The translations under genes were made by a program, and so were the position numbers. 64,000 nt of DNA from Prolixibacteraceae bacterium (GTDB taxonomy: Bacteria > Bacteroidota > Bacteroidia > Bacteroidales > Prolixibacteraceae), in the NCBI GenBank assembly GCA_003457135.1, contig DMSQ01000097.1:35269-99268 (forward strand), written 5' to 3'. The notes below the pieces were generated by a model. The model ran no database searches. It saw nothing but the letters and a program-made list of their open reading frames with translations, and was not told where the DNA came from. Positions within the stretch are counted from its first letter, which is position 1. Every line of letters begins with the position of its first letter. Positions 57,452 through 64,000 of the stretch are shown here, one piece after another.

Positions 57452-58903
57452 TTATATCCCCAGTTGTTTGTCTGAATCTACTATTTTTTTTAATGCTTTC
57501 ACACCCGTTGTTCCACCGCCTTTCAAAGTCAGTTCAACAGGGGCATTGGTTTTCCAGGAGCCATTGGTGAAGTCGGGTACATCAACCGAGTTGGAGCGGT
57601 TGGCCACCGATTTTTCGCTGAGCGGGGCAATTGAACTCCATAGGGCAGCATCGTACACATTCTGATCGAGTGGCAGTCCGTTACGCAGGCAGTCAATCAG
57701 GCGCCAGTCCATCATAAAATCCATGCCACCGTGACCACCTACTTTCTTGGCCATTTCGCCAATCCGTTTTACAATTTCAGGAGTGTATTTTTCTTCCAGA
57801 TCTTTCATTTCTTCAGGATTAAACCATTCGTGGCTGGTCGCAACCCGGGGATCAGGATATTTACTGGCCATCCCTTTCGTACCACTTATCAGATGAAGTC
57901 TTGAATAGACACGAGGACTGGTTACATCGTGCTGAATCATGATGGTTCGACCTTTTGCGGTACGAATGGTCGTGGTGTTCATATTTCCGCGATAACCATT
58001 GGTGGCAAATTCACTAAAGAAACTGTCTTTTGATGCCAGTTCTTTGGCCATTGCCGCCATAAGGAAATCGTTGGATGACGTTGAAGTCAGATATTCCATC
58101 CGATCGCCGCAGTTGATATTCATCACCTGGCAGATCGGGCCCAGGCCATGAGTAGGGTAGAGGTTTCCGTTGCGGTGCTGGTTTTCCTTTAGCCGCCACA
58201 TTTCGGCATAACCATTTTTATCGAAATTATGACTGCGCAGATCGTGAATGTAAGCTCCTTCGCCATGAATAATCTCGCCGAAAAAGCCCTGGCGTGCCAT
58301 ATTCAGGGTCAGCAATTCGAAAAAATCGTAGCAACAATTCCCGAGCATCATGCAATGCTTCCTTGTTCGTTCCGAAGTTTCAACCAATTGCCAGCATTCT
58401 TCGATGGTAACTGCTGCAGGAACTTCTGTTGCCGCATGTTTGCCATGTTCCATTGCGTAAACTGCCATAGGGGTATGCCACGACCAGGGAGTGGTGATGT
58501 AAATCAGATCAATGTCCGGGTTTTCGCACATCTGTTTCCATGCTTCCTTTGACCCGGAATACGATTTTGCTCTAGGCAATCCTTTCTTCTCCAGCGCCTT
58601 CTGACACTCTTCTACGCGGTCGTCGTACTGGTCGCAAAGACCAACAATTTCCACACCTTCAATAAACGACATTCGTTCAACTGCTCCCGGTCCCCGCTGG
58701 CCAAGTCCAATGAAACCAATTCGTACTTTGTCCAGTTTTGGCGCTGCATAGCCGCTCATGTTAAACTGTTGCTTCGGATGTTTACCTTTTCGTTCAGCGG
58801 TTGCTTCCAAATTGGTGGAACTTGCATGACTGGCAATTCCTGTTGCCAGCATTCCGGTTCCCAGTATGGTATTCCGGAGAAAATCACGTCTGTTTGTTGC
58901 CAT
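57452..58903 (-). CDS. Gfo/Idh/MocA protein of the GH109 type (exo-alpha-N-acetylgalactosaminidase-like)
   Basis: A 483-residue protein with a Tat signal (MATNRRDFLRNTILGTGMLA, NRRDFLR at 4-10). The NAD-binding motif is VRIGFIGLGQRGPGAVERM (about 61-79). NCCYDFFELLTLNMARQGFF and GEIIHGEGAYIHDLRSHNF match the catalytic segment of GH109 glycosidases, which use NAD+ and a redox-assisted elimination. YPTHGLGPICQVMNINCGDR is also shared. The second half differs from the two Gfo/Idh proteins at 35-40 kb. Alpha-GalNAc as the substrate is by family only. It is the last gene of the minus-strand run. Confidence 0.85.
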   Translation of the reverse strand: MATNRRDFLRNTILGTGMLATGIASHASSTNLEATAERKGKHPKQQFNMSGYAAPKLDKVRIGFIGLGQRGPGAVERMSFIEGVEIVGLCDQYDDRVEECQKALEKKGLPRAKSYSGSKEAWKQMCENPDIDLIYITTPWSWHTPMAVYAMEHGKHAATEVPAAVTIEECWQLVETSERTRKHCMMLGNCCYDFFELLTLNMARQGFFGEIIHGEGAYIHDLRSHNFDKNGYAEMWRLKENQHRNGNLYPTHGLGPICQVMNINCGDRMEYLTSTSSNDFLMAAMAKELASKDSFFSEFATNGYRGNMNTTTIRTAKGRTIMIQHDVTSPRVYSRLHLISGTKGMASKYPDPRVATSHEWFNPEEMKDLEEKYTPEIVKRIGEMAKKVGGHGGMDFMMDWRLIDCLRNGLPLDQNVYDAALWSSIAPLSEKSVANRSNSVDVPDFTNGSWKTNAPVELTLKGGGTTGVKALKKIVDSDKQLGI

Positions 58904-58929
58904 TTTGTATTTGTTTTATAATTGGTTAT

Positions 58930-60351
58930 TCAAATCTTATCATCTTTAGCCGGATATTCATTCTCCCAGCGTGCAATAACGACAGTTGCCAGGCAATTGC
59001 CTATTACATTGACCGAAGTGCGGGCCATGTCCATTAATTCATCAATGCCAAGAATGATGTAGATTGGCCAGATTGGCAGTCCGAAAGTGGAAGCCGTTGC
59101 AAGTAAAATTACCAGTGAAGCCCTCGGAACGCCGGCAACTCCTTTACTTGTCAGCATCAGGGTAAATACGATGAGAAGTTGCTTGTCGAACGAAAGGTGA
59201 ATGCCACTAATCTGGGCAATAAAAATGGTGGCCAGCGAAAGGTAGAGGGTTGTTCCGTCGAGGTTAAAGCTATACCCGGTAGGCATAACAAAAGCCACAA
59301 TTTTGCGCGGAACACCAAATTCTTCCATCCGTTCCATGGCAACAGGCAAAGCCGATTCGGAACTGGTGGTTGCAAAAGCAATTGCAACAGGTTCGGAAAT
59401 AGCGGTAATAAATTTACGTACCGGGATTCGGAACAGGAGTGCAATAGGAAGTAATACGCCAACCAGAAAGATGATTAGCGAAACATACAAGGTTGCAAGC
59501 AACTTAATAAGGTTCACAAAAATGTCGAGCCCCATTTGCCCGATGCTGAATGCAATAGCTGCAAACACGGCGAAAGGTGCAAAATACATGACAATGGAAG
59601 TAAACTTAAACATGGTTTCCGACAAAGCCTCCGTAAAAACAATCATTGGCCGTTTGAATTTGTCTTTGAGCATGGCAACTGCAATACCAAACAGGATGCT
59701 GAAAATGACTATCTGTAAAACCTGGCCCTCGTAAATAGCTTTCGCGATGTTGTCAGGAAAGATATGCAGGATAATTTCAGTCCCCTTTAATGCGGTGACT
59801 GCTGGTATATCGGTATGCGCCATAGTTTTTGGAATAACTACACCCATACCGGCCTTGCTGATGTTGATGGCGATAAGGCCAATAAAAAGTGCAATGGTCG
59901 AAACGATTTCAAAATAGACAAGCGATTTCCATCCCATGCGGCCAACTTGTTTCAGATTGGAATGACCAGCTATTCCGACGACAATGGTGGCAAAAAGGAG
60001 TGGGGCAATAATGGTTTTGATCAGGCGCAGAAAAATCTGGCTGATCACATTCAAATTGATCGAAACGGAAGGAAAATCGTGCCCAAACTCAGCCCCGATG
60101 ATCATACTTATTAAAATCCAGGTGGTAAGCGATCGTTTCTGAACTGCATAACCAACAAGAACTGCCAGAAAGGACCATCGGGAAATGATCAGTACCGTTT
60201 GATTGATTGAAACCAGCTTGTAATGGTTGAGAATGGTCATCAGTGAAACCACAAAAAGCAGCGCCAGCATCGTGAGGATATATTTTGCCGGTACTTTTTT
60301 CTTTACTGAATGGATTGCCTGATTGGTGGTTTGGCCTGAATGATTTGTCAA
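58930..60351 (-). CDS. Dicarboxylate/amino acid:cation symporter (DAACS family)
   Basis: A 473-residue membrane protein of the GltP/DctA fold. VAIAFATTSSESALPVAMER is the HP1 loop with its Ser-rich tip. MPTGYSFNLDGTTLYLSLAT and LTSKGVAGVPRASLVILLAT (HP2 region), then DELMDMARTSVNVIGNCLAT complete the substrate and cation site. It has an N-terminal extension of about 80 residues with extra hydrophobic segments. Transport of C4-dicarboxylates, glutamate or a related anion driven by H+ or Na+ is expected. It starts three bases after the GH28 stop. Confidence 0.92.
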   Translation of the reverse strand: MTNHSGQTTNQAIHSVKKKVPAKYILTMLALLFVVSLMTILNHYKLVSINQTVLIISRWSFLAVLVGYAVQKRSLTTWILISMIIGAEFGHDFPSVSINLNVISQIFLRLIKTIIAPLLFATIVVGIAGHSNLKQVGRMGWKSLVYFEIVSTIALFIGLIAINISKAGMGVVIPKTMAHTDIPAVTALKGTEIILHIFPDNIAKAIYEGQVLQIVIFSILFGIAVAMLKDKFKRPMIVFTEALSETMFKFTSIVMYFAPFAVFAAIAFSIGQMGLDIFVNLIKLLATLYVSLIIFLVGVLLPIALLFRIPVRKFITAISEPVAIAFATTSSESALPVAMERMEEFGVPRKIVAFVMPTGYSFNLDGTTLYLSLATIFIAQISGIHLSFDKQLLIVFTLMLTSKGVAGVPRASLVILLATASTFGLPIWPIYIILGIDELMDMARTSVNVIGNCLATVVIARWENEYPAKDDKI

Positions 60352-60354
60352 AGG

Positions 60355-61902
60355 TTATTTTTTATAGTTTGGTGTAGCAAAAATAGCAATCTTTTCAGGC
60401 GAAAGATTAGTTGTCCAATTTTTTCCGTCCGACAGCTTTACAGCAGGCAGTTTTTGATTTGCCGGAGCCGAAGCGCCATGAAAATCATTGATTTCAAGCT
60501 CATCAAAATCCGCCACCTCAATTCCACGGGTAAAGAAATCCTGTTCTTGCCCATCCCATTCCAGCCTGAAATTCCGGATAGATAATTGTCTGACCCCTTT
60601 GGCAAAAAGCCCGGGAATGTCGTGTTTAAACAGTGAATAATGAGGATCGGAAACTGGCCTGAGGTCGAAATTGCCTCCCGAATAATCGTTGAATGGACTG
60701 TTTCTGATCTTCAAAAAAACATCATGGAACTGCAGGTTCACAATTTCCGACTCTTCGCTCGAAAATACAACGATGCCAGCCTCGCTTAGGGCAATGATAT
60801 TGCTAAAAAAAATATTCCGGATCACCCCAAGTTTTACTTCAGGAGTTCCGCGAAGAACCGCAATTTGAATGGGCTCGCCGTTACCCCACCAGTCGCCGGT
60901 ATGAAGCCGGGTTTCAATCACAATATTGTTGAAATTCATATTTTCAATCATCCCGCTGTCGCGCACGGTCAATACAATTCCCCTGTTCGAATTGGTAATA
61001 TTGATGTTGCTGAAATTATAGTTCCTCATGTGATTCTGGTCCCAGCCTCCGATTCGGATTCCAGATGAGCGGGAAACAATGTTGCAATTGCTGACATTGA
61101 TATTTTCAGAATCGTGGACGAGGTTTTTGTACCCCGGAAGATCGAAATGATGCGCATATCCTGTAATGGCAAACCCATCGTCGCCTCCGCTGATGTTGCA
61201 ATCAGAAACATTGATGTTGCTGCAACTGGTCAGGTCAATGCCGTCGTTGTTGGGGATCAAAAGGCTGTTGTTTATCTTCACTCCTGATATCACCCCGCCG
61301 TTCACATCGGCCAGATGGATGGTCCAGAAAGGCGAATTGGAAATGGTCACATCCCTGATGGTGACATTTTTACAATTGGAGAAAATGATCATCTGAAAAG
61401 GTCTTTCCGTCGGAACAACCGGCCCGTCAGAAAGAACTCCCGGAATGACCCTGAACTGATCTTTTTGCCGCGAAAACTGTTTCCCATCTTTGGAGATTAC
61501 TTTGAACTCGTCCAGTTTCATAAAGGCATCACCGTTTCCATCAATGGTACCAAATCCTGAAATGGAAACATTTTCGGCATTTTCAGTATAAATGAGGCCA
61601 ACCCGGCGATTCTGGTAGTTGTAGTCCTTTAAATTGGCTGTTCCTTTGATTAACGATCCCGGTTGTAAAAATAAAATGACGTTGGATTTGAGACTGATCG
61701 TTCCGGTCATAAATGTGCCTGCCGGTACTTCCACTGCACCTCCGCCTGACTTATGACACGCATCGATTGCAGATTGTATGGCCAGGGTATTGACTGTTTT
61801 TCCGTCCACTTTTGCGCCAAAATCTACGACATTGAAGTTTTTAGCAGAAGCTGTGATCTGAACAAGGATCATCAGAACCAGAATAAAAATTGATGTTTTC
61901 AT
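60355..61902 (-). CDS. GH28-family polygalacturonase-like glycosidase
   Basis: A 515-residue secreted protein (MKTSIFILVLMILVQITASA). The start NVVDFGAKVDGKTVNTLAIQ SAID and the right-handed beta-helix repeats (NVSISGFGTIDGNGDAF, NVTIRDVTISNSPFWTIHLA) are typical of GH28. The catalytic Asp region reads PNNDGIDLTSC (about 228) and SGGDDGFAI (about 249-257); the canonical GHG is replaced by a variant SSGIRIGG. Several bacterial GH28 relatives act on rhamnogalacturonan or xylogalacturonan side units. It lies 52 bases after cysS and precedes the symporter and GH109-like gene. Confidence 0.85.
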   Translation of the reverse strand: MKTSIFILVLMILVQITASAKNFNVVDFGAKVDGKTVNTLAIQSAIDACHKSGGGAVEVPAGTFMTGTISLKSNVILFLQPGSLIKGTANLKDYNYQNRRVGLIYTENAENVSISGFGTIDGNGDAFMKLDEFKVISKDGKQFSRQKDQFRVIPGVLSDGPVVPTERPFQMIIFSNCKNVTIRDVTISNSPFWTIHLADVNGGVISGVKINNSLLIPNNDGIDLTSCSNINVSDCNISGGDDGFAITGYAHHFDLPGYKNLVHDSENINVSNCNIVSRSSGIRIGGWDQNHMRNYNFSNINITNSNRGIVLTVRDSGMIENMNFNNIVIETRLHTGDWWGNGEPIQIAVLRGTPEVKLGVIRNIFFSNIIALSEAGIVVFSSEESEIVNLQFHDVFLKIRNSPFNDYSGGNFDLRPVSDPHYSLFKHDIPGLFAKGVRQLSIRNFRLEWDGQEQDFFTRGIEVADFDELEINDFHGASAPANQKLPAVKLSDGKNWTTNLSPEKIAIFATPNYKK

Positions 61903-61954
61903 TTTCAGAAGTATTATACGTTTTTTACCACTGATTACTGCGACTGATCACTGC

Positions 61955-63430
61955 CTACTTCTTTAACTCCCAACTCACACCCTCTTTACCATCTTTGATA
62001 TCGAAGCCAATTGCAGACAGTTCGTTGCGGATTTTGTCCGAAGTTGCCCAGTCTTTACTGGCTTTGGCTTCAGCCCGGAGTTTCATGAGTAATGCAACCA
62101 CTTCATTCAGTACCACACTGCTTCCTGAACCGGCCTGATCTTCAGATTTCAATCCTAAAATATCAAATACAAAAGAGTGAAAAAGTGAGTTTAACTGAAT
62201 GCGATCTTCTAAAGTGATGCTGCTATTTCCGTCGGCCACCGAATTGATGATTTTTACACCTTCGAACAGGTATGCAATGGCAATAGGGCTGTTCATATCA
62301 TCGGCCATGGCAGTAAAACAGTTGGCCGACAGTTCAGCAATATTTACCGAAGAATTTTCAGAAACGGGTAACGATTCAATTCTGGCAGTAGCTTTCATCA
62401 ATCGTTCCAACCCTTTTTCTGAAGCCTGAAGCGCTTCGTTCGAGAAATCGAGCGTGCTTCGGTAATGAGCCTGAAACATGAAAAAACGGATCGTCATTGG
62501 GGAATATGCTTTTTCGAGAAGGGGGTGGTTCCCGGAGAATAACTCTTCGAGTGAAATGGCATTTCCGAGCGATTTGCCCATTTTCTGTCCGTTCAGGGTG
62601 ATCATGTTGTTGTGCATCCAGTACCGGACTGCCTGTTTTCCGTGAGCTGCCTGTGCCTGTGCCATTTCCGCTTCGTGGTGCGGAAAAGTCAGATCCATTC
62701 CTCCGCCGTGAATATCAAATGTTTCGCCCAGATATTTGCAGCTCATGGCTGTACACTCCAGGTGCCAACCGGGGAACCCTTCGCTCCAGGGCGAAGGCCA
62801 GCGCATGAGGTGTTCAGGCGAAGCTTTTTTCCAGAGGGCAAAATCAAGCGCCGAACGTTTTTCATCCTGACCATCTAAAGTCCGTGTATAACTGATCTGG
62901 TCTTCAATCTTGCGGCCCGACAGTTTTCCATATTCATTTTCGCTGGCAAATTTCTCCACGTCAAAATACACCGAACCGTTACTTTCGTATGCATATCCGG
63001 AGTTCAGGATTTTCTTAACTTCTTCAATCTGCTCAATGATATGGCCCGAAGCGCGGGGTTCGATGCTTGGAGGTTGAACATTTAACATCTCCATCGCCTG
63101 GTGGAAAAGGTTGGTATATTTTTGAACCACTTCCATGGGTTCCAATTCATCGAGTTTGGCTTGCACTTCGATTTTATCCTCGCCATCGTCGGAATCGGCA
63201 ACCAGATGGCCAACATCGGTGATGTTGCGTACGTAGCGCACTTTGTAGCCAATCTGCTTCAGGAAACGAAAAATCAGATCGAAGGTAATGGCCGAACGCG
63301 CATGTCCAAGATGAGGAGGGCCGTAAACGGTTGGCCCGCAAACATACAATCCAACTTTGCCTGGAACCAGCGGTTCAAAAACTTCTTTCTTTCGGGTAAG
63401 TGTGTTGTAAATTTGTATTTCCTGAATCAT
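61955..63430 (-). CDS. cysS: Cysteinyl-tRNA synthetase
   Basis: A 491-residue class Ia synthetase. I start at 63430 (MIQEIQIYNTLTRKKEVFEP); an in-frame ATG at 63514 adds 28 residues unlike any CysRS. VCGPTVYGPPHLGHARSAIT (HIGH motif in PHLGHA) and GQKMGKSLGNAI (KMSKS) are present, as are zinc ligands Cys in YVCGP and in the ECTAMSCKYLGE region with GGGMDLTFPHHEAE. The C-terminal anticodon domain ends DIKDGKEGVSWELKK. It is a housekeeping gene; carbohydrate genes follow it by 52 bases. Confidence 0.97.
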   Translation of the reverse strand: MIQEIQIYNTLTRKKEVFEPLVPGKVGLYVCGPTVYGPPHLGHARSAITFDLIFRFLKQIGYKVRYVRNITDVGHLVADSDDGEDKIEVQAKLDELEPMEVVQKYTNLFHQAMEMLNVQPPSIEPRASGHIIEQIEEVKKILNSGYAYESNGSVYFDVEKFASENEYGKLSGRKIEDQISYTRTLDGQDEKRSALDFALWKKASPEHLMRWPSPWSEGFPGWHLECTAMSCKYLGETFDIHGGGMDLTFPHHEAEMAQAQAAHGKQAVRYWMHNNMITLNGQKMGKSLGNAISLEELFSGNHPLLEKAYSPMTIRFFMFQAHYRSTLDFSNEALQASEKGLERLMKATARIESLPVSENSSVNIAELSANCFTAMADDMNSPIAIAYLFEGVKIINSVADGNSSITLEDRIQLNSLFHSFVFDILGLKSEDQAGSGSSVVLNEVVALLMKLRAEAKASKDWATSDKIRNELSAIGFDIKDGKEGVSWELKK

Positions 63431-63859
63431 GGCTGTGAAATTTGATGCTGTAAATGTAAAAATTATTGATGAAAGGTAAGAAGTTCCTGGTTTCTCCCAA
63501 AAGGTCACTTTCAAAAGATTTAAAATAAGCCAAATCGCAACTTTAATCTAAATTCTGAGATAACATTCGCAAAATTCATCCAAATATTTTGATTAGAGAA
63601 ATCTCTGCCAAAACACAGTCTTTAGCTTCCTGAAGGATTTACGATAAAATTCCCTCAATGAAAGGTTCTGGATATTGTTCTTCTTTGTGTCAAGTTTTTT
63701 GTTCGCTATCAAGGCATGAAATCACGAAGAAACACTAAAAAGGGAATTTTGTCACCCCAAGGAATCAGGGAAATCGCTTTTAAAACAATGGTGAATTATT
63801 TGGCGAATTGAATACAATTTGTTATCTTTATGATTAATTGTTGGGTTAGCGTTAAAAAA
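63431..63859. other. AT-rich spacer between cysS and the transposase gene; possible IS left end
   Basis: The 429-base region has no ORF of merit. CAGGGAAATCGCTTTTAAAA at 63766-63785 has the CAGGG start seen at some ISAs1-family ends and lies 94 bases before the transposase ATG, so it may be the left terminal repeat. The right end lies outside the window, so this cannot be confirmed. Confidence 0.35.
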
Positions 63860-64000
63860 ATGGCTAATCTAAACGCACAAAAGTCTATTTATCAAAATGT
63901 TTTCGAAGATTATTTTTCAGCCTTGCAAGATCCACGTAGAATAACCAAAGGACATTTCTATTATCCTCTTAATGAGATACTATTCCTTGTCATATCTGCC
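63860..64000 (+). CDS. ISAs1-family transposase, N-terminal part (3' end outside window)
   Basis: The ATG at 63860 opens a frame that runs to the window edge (47 codons): MANLNAQKSIYQNVFEDYFS, then ALQDPRRITKGHFYYPLNEI and LFLVISA. The DPRR...KGHFYYPLNEILFLVI pattern is the N-terminal associated domain of ISAs1-family DDE transposases. These elements normally carry one transposase gene of about 370 codons. Catalytic residues lie beyond the window. Confidence 0.85.
   Translation, partial: MANLNAQKSIYQNVFEDYFSALQDPRRITKGHFYYPLNEILFLVISA

Overview
The window comes from a member of the Bacteroidota. The direct evidence is repeated promoter cores of the form TAnnTTTG, an S16 protein with a long C-terminal tail, a TonB-dependent receptor paired with a DUF4249 lipoprotein, lipoproteins with short SSC-type lipoboxes, and a GIN-domain (DUF2807) protein. 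The mix of Gfo/Idh/MocA proteins, DUF1080 proteins, a GH109-like protein and a GH28 suggests an environmental polysaccharide and glycoside degrader, perhaps from the Marinilabiliales or Prolixibacteraceae; that placement is inference. I recognised no rRNA, tRNA or CRISPR array.

Layout. 0-6.3 kb holds housekeeping genes: the 5' end of ppk, a GNAT acetyltransferase, prfB with an intact +1 programmed frameshift, two paralogous lipoproteins (one frameshifted), rpsP-rimM and trpS. 6.4-14.4 kb is a tightly packed one-direction cluster: ThiL/AIR-synthase-like protein, NAD-dependent epimerase, radical SAM/SPASM enzyme, UbiA prenyltransferase, old-yellow-enzyme reductase, acyl carrier protein, an AONS/serine-palmitoyltransferase-like enzyme and a diacylglycerol-kinase-type lipid kinase. 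It looks like an unassigned lipid biosynthesis pathway. 14.4-22.7 kb holds a HicB remnant, a B12-type radical SAM protein and an AmmeMemoRadiSam locus (Memo-AMMECR1 fusion, spermidine-synthase-like membrane protein, AmrS). A four-helix-bundle ORF between terminal inverted repeats interrupts that locus.

22.8-26 kb is a cobalamin riboswitch, swollen by palindromic inserts, ahead of a btuF-btuC-btuD-like ABC importer. 26-33.5 kb holds assorted genes: CoA-binding protein, tiny acidic ORF, S9 peptidase, unpartnered efflux adaptor, acyl-CoA dehydrogenase, GIY-YIG protein and SPOR lipoprotein. It also holds a 195-bp MITE with an 8-bp target duplication. 33.5-46.6 kb is a divergent sugar-catabolic locus. 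The minus arm is DUF1080, Gfo/Idh, MFS and ROK. The plus arm is DUF1080, Gfo/Idh, UroD-family, SDR, ROK, SIS, FAD oxidoreductase and phosphotriesterase-family lactonase. Two Gfo/Idh-DUF1080 pairs suggest chemistry through 3-keto sugars.

46.6-55.9 kb holds a degenerate duplicate of a transglutaminase gene's 5' end, a lone MNT nucleotidyltransferase, the intact transglutaminase lipoprotein, a YoeB-YefM module between two copies of a hairpin/terminator block, a DUF4249 lipoprotein whose signal peptide has been split by repeats, its TonB receptor, a lipoprotein remnant and a GIN-domain protein. 56-63.4 kb holds a PQQ-type propeller protein between two near-identical terminators and a minus-strand run (cysS, GH28, dicarboxylate symporter, GH109-like). 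The window ends inside an ISAs1-family transposase gene.

Repeats are a theme. Short-unit tandem repeats and GC-rich palindromes have entered a riboswitch, a signal peptide, an operon and several intergenic spaces.
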